A stretch of 64,000 bases of DNA from positions 1 to 64,000 of the forward strand of contig NZ_JH376800.1 in NCBI RefSeq assembly GCF_000234095.1, in the 5' to 3' direction. This document shows positions 42,607 through 51,662 of the stretch, one piece after another. The stretch's first letter is position 1. Each line of letters begins with the position of its first letter. The notes below the pieces were generated by a model. The model did not search any database. It saw nothing but the letters and a program-made list of their open reading frames with translations, and had not been told where the DNA came from. The stretch is from Centipeda infelix ATCC 43532. GTDB taxonomy: Bacteria; Bacillota; Negativicutes; Selenomonadales; Selenomonadaceae. A program made the position numbers and the translations under genes.

Positions 42607-43542
42607 ATGGCAAATGTTTACCAGACTGTGACGGAACTCATCGGACACACGCCGCTGCTTGCGGCAAAATCATTTGCACGAACGCATGACCTGCATGCCA
42701 ATCTTCTGGTGAAGCTGGAATACTTCAATCCGGCGGGCTCGGTCAAGGATCGCATTGCGATTGCGATGATCGAGCAGGCGGAGCGTGAGGGGAAGATTGC
42801 GCCGGGTGCGACGCTGATCGAGCCGACCAGCGGCAACACGGGTATCGGTATCGCCTCGGTTGCAGCGGCGCACGGCTATCGTGCCATTCTGACAATGCCC
42901 GAGACGATGAGCGTCGAGCGTCGAAATCTGCTCAGGGCATACGGCGCTGAGATTGTCCTGACCGACGGTGCCCAGGGGATGAAGGGGGCGATTGTGCGTG
43001 CGGAGCAGCTGCAGAAGGAGATCTCGAACTCGTTCATTCCGTCGCAGTTCGAGAACCCGGCGAATCCGGCGGTGCATGAGCGTACAACAGGGCCCGAGAT
43101 TTGGGAGGATACCGATGGAAAAGTGGATGCATTCGTAGCGGGTGTCGGCACAGGCGGAACAGTCTCCGGTGTTGGCCGCTACCTCAAGAGCAAGAACCCG
43201 TCCATTCACGTTGTTGCGGTGGAGCCGACGGACTCGCCTGTGCTTTCGGGCGGCAAGCCGGGGCCGCACAAGATTCAGGGCATCGGCGCGGGTTTCATCC
43301 CTGTGACCCTCGACACAAAGGTCTATGATGAGATCATTCAGGTGAAGAACGAGGATGCCTTTGCCTACGGCAGAGAGTTTGCCCGCCGTGAGGGCGCGCT
43401 CGTCGGTATCTCCTCGGGAGCTGCACTTGCAGCTGCGGTAGAACTTGCGCATCGTCCGGACTTCGCGGGCAAAACGATTGTTGTCCTCCTGCCCGATGGC
43501 GGTGACCGCTACCTCTCGACGGACCTTTTTCTCGATCGCTGA
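42607..43542 (+). CDS. cysK: Cysteine synthase (O-acetylserine sulfhydrylase)
   Basis: A 311-residue PLP enzyme that makes cysteine from O-acetylserine and sulfide. The PLP lysine is Lys47 in [22 protein letters not shown] binds the substrate carboxylate, and [12 protein letters not shown] binds the PLP phosphate. SSGAALAA and [12 protein letters not shown] near the end complete the family pattern. It is a single-gene unit with its own promoter and terminator. Confidence 0.96.
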   Translation: MANVYQTVTELIGHTPLLAAKSFARTHDLHANLLVKLEYFNPAGSVKDRIAIAMIEQAEREGKIAPGATLIEPTSGNTGIGIASVAAAHGYRAILTMPETMSVERRNLLRAYGAEIVLTDGAQGMKGAIVRAEQLQKEISNSFIPSQFENPANPAVHERTTGPEIWEDTDGKVDAFVAGVGTGGTVSGVGRYLKSKNPSIHVVAVEPTDSPVLSGGKPGPHKIQGIGAGFIPVTLDTKVYDEIIQVKNEDAFAYGREFARREGALVGISSGAALAAAVELAHRPDFAGKTIVVLLPDGGDRYLSTDLFLDR

Positions 43543-43554
43543 CCATATTGCATC

Positions 43555-43592
43555 AAAACAGCAGAGTGCGCAAGCACTCTGCTGTTTTGTCA
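43555..43592 (+). terminator. Terminator of cysK
   Basis: A perfect 15-bp stem, AAAACAGCAGAGTGC/GCACTCTGCTGTTTT, with loop GCAA. Confidence 0.9.
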
Positions 43593-43913
43593 TCTATGGC
43601 GTATCCATTTCGCCATGTCTGCATCAACGAATCCTCCACATAGCTGCTTCTATGCGTTCGGTTATATTGCTTATAGGATAAAAATCCTATATGAAGTTGA
43701 TATTAAAAAATAATATTTGAATAAATTTGCTTATGAATCTCTTGCTGCATACGATAAAACAATATATACTAAATAAATATATTTTATTGCATACAGGAAA
43801 ACATAAATATATGAGAACATTTGCGCAAGTCGTATTTTCCGTGTGCAATGGAAATGTGGGCATAGGGATCGTTGCTGTGTCTGCAAAGCGAATGGGGTGT
43901 ATAGGACAATCGT
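43593..43913 (+). promoter_or_regulatory. AT-rich control region of the Pel-like operon
   Basis: No gene is seen in these 321 bases, which are much more AT-rich than the surroundings. They hold the palindrome TATAGGAT-AAAA-ATCCTATA (43672-43691) and a 16-bp direct repeat, TGCATACGATAAAACA (43746-43761) and TGCATACAGGAAAACA (43788-43803). The repeat starts are 42 bases apart, four helical turns, as expected for a regulator bound twice on one DNA face. AGGA precedes the first ATG by 7 bases. Confidence 0.55.
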
Positions 43914-46049
43914 ATGAGTACTTGGACAAAAAAAGTGATGTTTGTGGGACTGCCGCGCTATTTCGAGCAGCTTCTCGCCGCCTGCTTCCGCAAGGAGGCA
44001 TGGGAGATCTGTCGTCTGCGCAGTACGGCGGAGGAAAAGCCACCACAGGGCATTCAGACGTATGACTGCGATGTGGATAGTGATGAGGCAAAGCAGGTTT
44101 TTGCCGTTCAGAATCTCGATCTTCTCATCTATCGTCTGGAGCGTGAACCTTCGCACGCGATGCAGCATCTCGATGCGCTCCTGCGCTTGGCGCAGCAGAC
44201 GAAGGTACGGCGTGTCTTTCTGCTCTCGGGGACTGAGGTATTTGCACCCGGATCCACCCCCATGGAGACGGATGCGCCGTCTCCACAGACGGAGGAGGGG
44301 CAGCTGCTCGTGCGTCTTGAGACGCTGGGGAACGCCTACCGTGAACAGGGGCTTCCTGTCTCCATTCTGCGTATGGCGGAGCTGTATGCACCGGGGCAGA
44401 CGTCCGATGACGGATTCGTCGGGCGTCTTTTTGGTGCGTCCCTGATGGGGCGTGCTCTGCCGCAGTATGACGACCCGGCACAGGTATCCTACGGGCTTCT
44501 GGATGCACGCGATGCGGTCTATGCCGTCTGCCAGGCAGCGGAGCGCAATTTTGAGGGGCCATATCTGCACATTGCAGCACCGCACGGGACGACGATGGAG
44601 GAGTTCTATCGAATCTGCACGTGCTTTTTTCCGTCCATGCGCATGGGGGCGACGCCGCGTGCCCCGCAGGGGCATGCTGTCCTGTACAGCGCGATCGTCG
44701 AGCGCGAGCTGGGCTGGCGTTCACGGCGACCGCTCGCCGAAGGTCTTAAGGAGACGTATGAGGCGATGCAGACGGCGCGTGGCTCCTATGTAGAGGATAT
44801 CCGTGTACTCTCGCGCCGCGCGCGGTTGGAACGCATTCGTCAGAAGATCGTCCCTTATGCGGAAAATCTGGCAGGTGCACTTGTGACGGCAGGAGTATCG
44901 TATTTGCAGGGCGGCAGTTCTGTCAACAGCATGACGGCGTTCGATTTTGCCTTTCTCTATATCGGTACGATGGGGCTTCTCTACGGAAAGCAGCAGGCTC
45001 TCATTGCGGCTCTGTTCTCGCTGATCCTGCTCATCCACAGCCTTCTCGCACAGGGGGGTGATCTCGTTGCAATGCTCTACAACCCGCGTGAGTTCCTGCA
45101 CTTCGTCTCCTACTTCTTTGCCGCCGTGTTGACGGGCTACTTTGCCGATCGTGAGAGCTACCGACTGCGTGCGGACAGCCGCATCAAGCGGCGACTGCAG
45201 TATCGTTATTCATTCATCGAGAAGATTTTCAAGGAAAATCTCGCAGTGAAGGATCGTCTCTACCGTCAGATTGTGAACTCAGACGACAGTATCGGTCGTC
45301 TCTACCGTATTGTCTCGCGTCTGGACTCGGTCGAGACGGAGAATCTCTACACCCAGACGGCATCCGTGACGGCAGATATCTTGAACGTCAAGGATGTTGT
45401 TGTCTACATCGTGGGCGAGGGAGGCTGGTATCTCCGCCAGAAGGTGCGTCTCGGCAGCAGTACACATGAACTGCCGCGTTCGGTGCGCGTTGGGGACAAC
45501 CCCTATCTCGTGCAGATGCTCCGTGAAAAGAAAATATTTGTCAATCGGGATCTCGTCAAGGGGCTGCCCGATCTTGCCGCGCCGATCTCGTACGAGGGGC
45601 GCGTTATTGCCGTGCTCCAAATCTATAACCTCGACTTCGAGCAGTGGAGTCTCTATGAGCAGAACCTCCTCTCAATCACGGCACGTCTTGTCTCGAGCTC
45701 GCTCGCCCGCGCGTACGCGTGGGAGAAGGAGACGGCAGACCGCAAGTACGTGGACGGGACGCGTATCCTGCGCATGGAGGAGTTTGACAAGGTTATTGAG
45801 GAGTTCCGGGAGCGGCGTCGTATGCAGCCGGACTATCCCGTTGCGCTTCTTTCCGTCGAGGCTGCGGGACGCAGCTACAGCGAGCTGGATCATCAGATCG
45901 CAAACAGCATCCGCGGCGAGGACTTCATTGGCGTAACGCCGGCAGGGGTTTCCCTGCTCCTGCCCGATGTTGCGGGCAAGACGCTCGATATGGTGCGTGA
46001 ACGTCTGGCCAAGGTCGGTGTGGAGACCGGGGAGAGCCAGGCACTATGA
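43914..46049 (+). CDS. pelD: PelD-like c-di-GMP receptor with an N-terminal SDR-like domain
   Basis: A 711-residue inner-membrane protein. Residues 1-290 look like an extended SDR (epimerase) domain but lack a clear glycine motif (VMFVGLPRYFEQ) and the YxxxK pair, so it is probably not catalytic. Membrane segments lie at about 315-335, 342-358, 360-380 and 393-412. A helix (about 430-460) leads to a GAF domain (about 470-605). The end is a degenerate GGDEF domain: the I-site RxxD is kept (Arg667-Gly-Glu-Asp670) while the GGDEF motif is lost. In P. aeruginosa PelD this site binds c-di-GMP and switches on Pel synthesis. Confidence 0.82.
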   Translation: MSTWTKKVMFVGLPRYFEQLLAACFRKEAWEICRLRSTAEEKPPQGIQTYDCDVDSDEAKQVFAVQNLDLLIYRLEREPSHAMQHLDALLRLAQQTKVRRVFLLSGTEVFAPGSTPMETDAPSPQTEEGQLLVRLETLGNAYREQGLPVSILRMAELYAPGQTSDDGFVGRLFGASLMGRALPQYDDPAQVSYGLLDARDAVYAVCQAAERNFEGPYLHIAAPHGTTMEEFYRICTCFFPSMRMGATPRAPQGHAVLYSAIVERELGWRSRRPLAEGLKETYEAMQTARGSYVEDIRVLSRRARLERIRQKIVPYAENLAGALVTAGVSYLQGGSSVNSMTAFDFAFLYIGTMGLLYGKQQALIAALFSLILLIHSLLAQGGDLVAMLYNPREFLHFVSYFFAAVLTGYFADRESYRLRADSRIKRRLQYRYSFIEKIFKENLAVKDRLYRQIVNSDDSIGRLYRIVSRLDSVETENLYTQTASVTADILNVKDVVVYIVGEGGWYLRQKVRLGSSTHELPRSVRVGDNPYLVQMLREKKIFVNRDLVKGLPDLAAPISYEGRVIAVLQIYNLDFEQWSLYEQNLLSITARLVSSSLARAYAWEKETADRKYVDGTRILRMEEFDKVIEEFRERRRMQPDYPVALLSVEAAGRSYSELDHQIANSIRGEDFIGVTPAGVSLLLPDVAGKTLDMVRERLAKVGVETGESQAL

Positions 46050-46951
46050 TGGGGAGTATATTTGCAGAAACCGCGTACATCTTTGCGCTGAATGCTGTGC
46101 TCGCTCTTCTCTATGCAGCGGTCGAGGCACGGCGGCGCGGCAGGATTTCGGCGGCGGCAAAGGGGAGTTTTGCCCTTGCGATGCCGGTCATGGGGCTCCT
46201 CATCCTCGTCCTGTACGAGCTCTTTGGGCAGATGCTCGGGCTCATGAAGCGAACGGGGCCGAAGGAGGAGGACGAGGATCTCAGTATGTCCTTCGGCGAG
46301 CACGCCTACAGCGGGGATATCGTACCCCTGCGTGACGTGTTCCTCGTGGACGATCCGAAGCTCAAGCGCAAGTTCTTTACCGATGCGATCAAGCAGGATG
46401 TTGTGGAGCGGCAGGCGATCCTGAATGAGGCGGTGCACGACAGTGACCGCGAGATTGCCTACTATGCCGTGTCGATGATGACGGCGCACATGGAGCAGCT
46501 GAGCGAGGAGATCTACGCGCTTGAGGAGGCAATGAAGCGCGGCGCGGATGACGATGCGCTGCTCAACGAATACGTGGACAAGGTGCGCGAGTTCCTGCTG
46601 CGCCAATACGGTGACTCTGTGACGCGGGAGCAGCAGCGTACGCGCTATATGGAGATGCTGCGCATCCTCGCGGAGCGTCATCCTGACCATCCCGCCTATC
46701 AGGCGGAGGAGATCCGCGGGCTGATCCGCAATGGGCAGCTGGAGGCGGCGGAGACGGCATGCGCCGCATTCCGTGCACAGCACCCCACACAGGAGCTGCC
46801 CCTCCTCCTGATGCTCAGCCTTTTTCAGGCGTCGCATGATATGGAACGTCTGCAGGAGACCGTTCAGGCATTGAAGCAACTGCCGACCCGCCTCAGCAAT
46901 GAGGCGATGCAGGCGATCCGTTACTGGGATGGAGGTGCGCCTCGTGAATAA
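46046..46951 (+). CDS. pelE: PelE-like membrane protein with a helical repeat tail
   Basis: A 301-residue protein with two N-terminal membrane segments (about residues 8-25 and 42-66) and a long helical cytoplasmic part that looks TPR-like, e.g. ILAERHPDHPAYQAEEIRGLI and NGQLEAAETACAAFRAQHP. This is the PelE layout; PelE joins PelD, PelF and PelG in the synthase complex. Its ATG overlaps the pelD stop, and its end overlaps the following GTG start. The identification rests on topology and gene order more than on sequence motifs. Confidence 0.72.
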   Translation: MMGSIFAETAYIFALNAVLALLYAAVEARRRGRISAAAKGSFALAMPVMGLLILVLYELFGQMLGLMKRTGPKEEDEDLSMSFGEHAYSGDIVPLRDVFLVDDPKLKRKFFTDAIKQDVVERQAILNEAVHDSDREIAYYAVSMMTAHMEQLSEEIYALEEAMKRGADDDALLNEYVDKVREFLLRQYGDSVTREQQRTRYMEMLRILAERHPDHPAYQAEEIRGLIRNGQLEAAETACAAFRAQHPTQELPLLLMLSLFQASHDMERLQETVQALKQLPTRLSNEAMQAIRYWDGGAPRE

Positions 46952-48767
46952 ACGCAGTCTGTGTATTTTGCTCGGCATTGCGTTCCTGCTGGGGCTGTTC
47001 TTCCAGTACAGCCGTCTCGACGGCTTTCTCCATCTGGGGACGGTGGGCAATCGTCCGCTTACGGAGCGGTTGCTCAGTTCTGCCCCGACCGATGAGGACC
47101 TGCCGCGCGAGAAGTTCCTCATCATCTACGACCCGACGGATGTGCTGAGTATGTATGCGCGGCACAATATGGAGAAGATCCTGACGGAGAAGCGCAAGGC
47201 GTTCGAGAGCCGTCCGCTCGACGACCCACAGCCCCTCCTCGGCTCCTATCAGGGCATCGCACTTGCGACGGGACATCTGGGCAGCATATCTGTGCTGCCA
47301 CAGATCATGGACTATGTACGTGCAGGCGGCACGGTGCTCGCTCTGCAAAAGATCGAGCCGGTGGAGGAGCGTCCCATCGACGCGTCGACGCTTGCGGACT
47401 TTGGCATTGCGCAGTTGGGTGAGATCACGGATGTGTATGGCATCCACATTCATACGAATTTTCTCGTCGGCGGCAAGGATTTTCACTTCGGCGAGGGGAC
47501 GGCGTTCACAACGCAGGCAAATGCAGTCATGCTGACGGCGGATGCTACCGTTCACATCACGAGTGTCGATGGGACGCCGCTTCTTTGGGAGAAACCGCTC
47601 GGCGAAGGGAACATCTATGCATACAACGGCGTGGAGCGCGACGACAAGACGAACCTCGGTATCTTTACCGCGCTGATGGCGCACTGTGGGACGGACACGA
47701 TCTATCCCGTGGTCGGCGTGAAACTCTTTGTTCTGGACGACTTCCCCGCGCCTGTCCCCGAGGGCGATTTTGAGCGCATCTACGATGAGCTTGGCGTGGA
47801 TACGGAGACGTTCTACCGCAAGATCTGGTGGCCGTTCATCCGCCGTCTTGGTGAGGAGGAGGACATCCGCTATACGGGCGCAATCATCGAGACGTACGGA
47901 AACCAGGTCAAAGGGCCGTTCCGTCCGCTCGGCGGCAGGGCTGCGCGCGATGGCCTCATCATCTATGGGCGTGAGCTGCTGAACATGGGCGGCGAGCTCG
48001 GCTTGCATGGCTACAATCATCAGCCGCTCGCGCCCGAGGGCTACGGTCAGCCGCGCCTGAACTATGTCCCGTGGGAAAGTCAGGCGGATATGGAGGAGGC
48101 ACTGCACGAGCTGCGGAACTATGTGAAATCGGCTTATCCCGACTACGAGTTCCGCTTCTATGTGCCGCCGTCGAACATCATGAGCCCTGAGGGAAAAGAG
48201 GCGATCCGCAAGGTGTTCCCCGAGGTCATCGCCTTTGGATCGCTCTTTGACGGCCCTGCGAATGAACGTGCCTACTACCAGAACTTCGAGCGCAAGGATG
48301 GCGTGTTCGAGCTTCCGCGCATCAGCTCGGGGCACGAGGATGATGGGCTCATGCTCTGGCAGGAGATCAGTGTGCTCAACTACATCGGCGTGTTCTCCCA
48401 TTTCATCCACCCCGACGAGCTGTTCTATGAGACGGCGGCCAATACGACGTGGCATGACATGGAGACCGGGCTGAGATCCTTCATGCATAAGATTCGCACG
48501 CATTTTCCGTGGCTAACGGCAGAGACAATCTCGGACAGCCTGCCGTTTTTCTCGGACTACTTTGACATGGACTACCGTGTGCAGCGGATGACGGACGGCA
48601 TGGAGCTCTATACATGGGGCTGTGCGGGCGAGCTGCGCTTCCTCCTGCACACGGCGCATACAATTGAGCGTACGGAGGGCTGCACGGCAGAGCTGGCGGA
48701 TGAGGGGGTCTACCTCATTCGCACCCATGCCCCCATGGCGCGTATCTACTGGAAGGAGGTGCCCTGA
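46944..48767 (+). CDS. DUF2194/PelA-type polysaccharide deacetylase, membrane-anchored
   Basis: A 607-residue protein with an N-terminal membrane anchor (about residues 5-22) and a large outside part. Residues 55-255 resemble a flavodoxin/reductase-like domain. The deacetylase part has VLDDFPAPVPEG with Asp265-Asp266, the metal-binding motif HGYNH (355-359), and FYVPPSNIMS, the pattern of PelA deacetylase domains in Gram-positive Pel loci. It should remove acetyl groups from the nascent polymer. The GTG start at 46944 has GGAGGTG 6 bases before it. The glycosidase part of Pseudomonas PelA is not in this chain; it is a separate gene here. Confidence 0.78.
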   Translation: MNKRSLCILLGIAFLLGLFFQYSRLDGFLHLGTVGNRPLTERLLSSAPTDEDLPREKFLIIYDPTDVLSMYARHNMEKILTEKRKAFESRPLDDPQPLLGSYQGIALATGHLGSISVLPQIMDYVRAGGTVLALQKIEPVEERPIDASTLADFGIAQLGEITDVYGIHIHTNFLVGGKDFHFGEGTAFTTQANAVMLTADATVHITSVDGTPLLWEKPLGEGNIYAYNGVERDDKTNLGIFTALMAHCGTDTIYPVVGVKLFVLDDFPAPVPEGDFERIYDELGVDTETFYRKIWWPFIRRLGEEEDIRYTGAIIETYGNQVKGPFRPLGGRAARDGLIIYGRELLNMGGELGLHGYNHQPLAPEGYGQPRLNYVPWESQADMEEALHELRNYVKSAYPDYEFRFYVPPSNIMSPEGKEAIRKVFPEVIAFGSLFDGPANERAYYQNFERKDGVFELPRISSGHEDDGLMLWQEISVLNYIGVFSHFIHPDELFYETAANTTWHDMETGLRSFMHKIRTHFPWLTAETISDSLPFFSDYFDMDYRVQRMTDGMELYTWGCAGELRFLLHTAHTIERTEGCTAELADEGVYLIRTHAPMARIYWKEVP

Positions 48768-50209
48768 TGCGGATCTGTATTCTCGCGGAGGGGTGCTATC
48801 CCTACGTCGTGGGCGGGGTGTCCTCGTGGGTTCAGATGCTCATGACGGGGCTGCCGGAGCATGAGTTTGTCATTTACTCCGTCGGTGCGGAGGCGAAGGA
48901 TCGCGGTAAATTTAAGTACAAGCTGCCCGAGAACTGCGTCGGGGTCGAGGAGGCCTTTCTGGATGAAATTCTCTCCCTGCGCGGCTCGGAGATGGTGGAG
49001 AACATCCTCACGGGGGAGGAGCAGCAGACGCTCTACGAGCTTGTGAGCGGGAAGCGGGATGTGCCGCTGAAACACCTCGCAGAGATTTTTCACTACGGAC
49101 GCTGGAAATCGCCGCTCGCGGTATTTATGTCGAGCGATTTCTTTGATATCATCGTGCGGATCTATCGTGAGGAGTATAACAATCTCCCGTTCACGGATTT
49201 TTTTTGGACGATGCGCTCGATGCTCCTGCCGCTCTTTTATCTGCTTCAGCAGAAACTGCCCGAGGCGGATGTGTACCACAGTGTCGCAACGGGCTACTGC
49301 GGCGTGATCGGTGCGATGGCGGCGACGCTCTACAACAAGCCGTATATGATTACGGAGCACGGGATCTACTCGCGCGAGCGCGAGGCGGAGATCATCAAGA
49401 GCGACTGGGCAAAGACGGATTTCAAGGGCGTCTGGATTCGCTATTTTTATTATCTTGCGCGTCTCTCGTACCACACGGCAAATCACCTCTATACACTGTT
49501 TGAGCACAATGGGAAGATTGCCGAGGGACTCGGCTGCCCGTCGGAAAAGATCAACATCGTTCCGAACGGGGTGCATATGGAGCGATTTTCACACATTCCA
49601 GAGCTCATCGACCACGGCGGACCGATCACGATCGGTGCGGTCGTACGCGTCGTGCCGATCAAGGACATTCTGACACTGCTGCGTGCCTTTGCTATCGTCA
49701 AACGCGAGATGGGGGATGCGCAGCTCGTCGTTATGGGTGGACTTGAGGAGGATCCCGACTACGTCGCCGTCTGTCATCGGACGGTGCGGATGCTGGGACT
49801 CGAGGATGTGACGTTCACGGGCTCCGTCCCTGTGGCGGAGTATCTGCCGAAGATGGATATTCTCGTGCTCTCGAGCATCAGTGAGGGGCAGCCGCTCGCC
49901 GTCCTTGAAGGATTTTCGGCACACCGTCCCTATGTGACGACGGATGTGGGCTGCTGCCGCGAGCTGATCTACGGCGACAGCAACGATACCCTTGGAACGG
50001 CGGGTGCCGTGGTTGCGCCGATGGACTACGAGGCGATGGCATACGAGATCCTGCGTCTCGCACGCAGCTATGAGCTGCGCCGCTCGATGGCAGCGGTAGG
50101 TTTTGCACGGACGCAGGCGCACTATACCTATGAACAGTTTATTGAATCGTATCGAATAGCATACGAACGCGAACGAAAGGAGGGGGCACATGGCGGGCGT
50201 CGGATTTGA
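48767..50209 (+). CDS. pelF: PelF glycosyltransferase (GT4)
   Basis: A 480-residue cytoplasmic retaining glycosyltransferase that polymerises the Pel chain from UDP-sugars. It begins with the PelF signature AEGCYPYVVGGVSSWVQMLM, has ITEHGIYSREREAEI, and ends with the nucleotide-binding region VPIKDILTLLRAF and the EX7E motif SEGQPLAVLEGF. The gene shares one base with the preceding stop (TGATG). Confidence 0.94.
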   Translation: MRICILAEGCYPYVVGGVSSWVQMLMTGLPEHEFVIYSVGAEAKDRGKFKYKLPENCVGVEEAFLDEILSLRGSEMVENILTGEEQQTLYELVSGKRDVPLKHLAEIFHYGRWKSPLAVFMSSDFFDIIVRIYREEYNNLPFTDFFWTMRSMLLPLFYLLQQKLPEADVYHSVATGYCGVIGAMAATLYNKPYMITEHGIYSREREAEIIKSDWAKTDFKGVWIRYFYYLARLSYHTANHLYTLFEHNGKIAEGLGCPSEKINIVPNGVHMERFSHIPELIDHGGPITIGAVVRVVPIKDILTLLRAFAIVKREMGDAQLVVMGGLEEDPDYVAVCHRTVRMLGLEDVTFTGSVPVAEYLPKMDILVLSSISEGQPLAVLEGFSAHRPYVTTDVGCCRELIYGDSNDTLGTAGAVVAPMDYEAMAYEILRLARSYELRRSMAAVGFARTQAHYTYEQFIESYRIAYERERKEGAHGGRRI

Positions 50210-51662
50210 GCTCAAACGGCTCTTTCGTGCACGTACGGCGACGGGGCATCTCAAGGCATATTCGTACTCTGCGATTGTCACCACGGGGCCGTTTGCCCTC
50301 CTCACGAGCATGGTGCTCGCGATCCAGATGCTGTTTCAGAACTACAATGTGGATGCGGATGCGTCGGCGGTCTTTCTGGGGGCGGTGGTCTACTCCTTCG
50401 TCTTCTCGCAGCTTCTCTCCTGCGGCTTTACCATTGTGCTGACGCGCTACCTCGCGGACTGCATCACCGTCCAGCACTATCGCGACGTGACACCGTCCAT
50501 GTTCGGCATGAGTGCGATCCTGCTCGTACTGGGGACGATTGCATCGGTCCTTTTCTTCTGGGGGAAACCGCTCGCGCTCGAGCTGAAAATTCTGTCGCAT
50601 CTCTTCTTTTCCGCGCTGCTCCTCGTCTGGGTCGGCAGCGTCTACCTCACGGCGGTAAAGAAGTTCAAGTATCTGATCCTCGGCTATGTCGCGGGGGTTC
50701 TCATCAGTCTTGCACTGTCGTTTGTCTTTTTGCAGACGGCGTTTCTAACGCCCGCTGCGGGAGCACTGCTGGCGATGGATGTCGGGATGGGCGTGCTCGT
50801 CCTCTTCTTCTTCCTCTACGTCACGAGCCGATTCGGTCTGCCGACGGATGGGATGCTCTTTGCATTTCTCCCGTATCTCGGGCGGCACGGGCGTCTCTTC
50901 ATCGGCGCGTTCGGCTATACGCTCGGGCTGTTCCTGCCGAACATCATCATCTGGCAGGGGCCGTGGGGGGTGCTGATTCAGGATACCTTCCTCTATGCGC
51001 CGCGCTACGATGTGGTGGTGTTCTACGCGCTGCTCTCCATCCTGCCGCTCACGACGATGTTCGTGGTAAAGGTGGAGACGCATTTTTACGAGCGTTACGC
51101 GCATTATTTCAGCGCGATTACACGCGGCGGCAATCTCCACATGATCGAGGACGCACGCAAGGATCTGCTCTATGTCATGTGGTTTGAACTGCGGCAGGCG
51201 TTCGAGTTCCAGTTTGTCTTTACGCTGGTCTTCCTCGCGTTCGGCAACTACGTGCTCTCGTTTGCAGGGCTGGACTACAACTCGGTGAATATGTTCAACG
51301 TCATGCTCTTCGCGGCGTTCTTTGCGGGCGCACTGCAGGTGCTCATGATTATGCTTGAGTACTTCGACTTCCAGAGCGGCGTGTGGCGGATTGGCGTAAT
51401 CGCTGCGGGGGCGAACCTCGTCTTTGGCATTCTTAGCCTGTATCTCGGAGAGAAAAGCTATGGATTCGGCTTCTTCCTCGCGACGGCACTCGCGCTTGCC
51501 TACAGCGTGTGGGCACTCATGCGCTTCGGGCGCGGGATCAACTACTATGTGTTCTGCGCACAGCCCATCTTTTATCAGGCAAATGCGGGGATTTTCTACA
51601 CGATTGCAAATTGGCTCTATGGGGATGCGCTTCCGGATCTGGAAAGGATGGAAAAGGCATGA
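50190..51662 (+). CDS. pelG: PelG membrane transporter
   Basis: A 490-residue polytopic membrane protein with about 12 helices. It starts MAGVGFELKRLF, typical of PelG, and contains TRYLADC, LFLPNIIIWQGPWG and FYERYAHYFSAI. PelG belongs to the MOP flippase superfamily and moves the PelF product across the inner membrane. It overlaps pelF by 20 bases and the next gene by 4. Confidence 0.94.
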   Translation: MAGVGFELKRLFRARTATGHLKAYSYSAIVTTGPFALLTSMVLAIQMLFQNYNVDADASAVFLGAVVYSFVFSQLLSCGFTIVLTRYLADCITVQHYRDVTPSMFGMSAILLVLGTIASVLFFWGKPLALELKILSHLFFSALLLVWVGSVYLTAVKKFKYLILGYVAGVLISLALSFVFLQTAFLTPAAGALLAMDVGMGVLVLFFFLYVTSRFGLPTDGMLFAFLPYLGRHGRLFIGAFGYTLGLFLPNIIIWQGPWGVLIQDTFLYAPRYDVVVFYALLSILPLTTMFVVKVETHFYERYAHYFSAITRGGNLHMIEDARKDLLYVMWFELRQAFEFQFVFTLVFLAFGNYVLSFAGLDYNSVNMFNVMLFAAFFAGALQVLMIMLEYFDFQSGVWRIGVIAAGANLVFGILSLYLGEKSYGFGFFLATALALAYSVWALMRFGRGINYYVFCAQPIFYQANAGIFYTIANWLYGDALPDLERMEKA

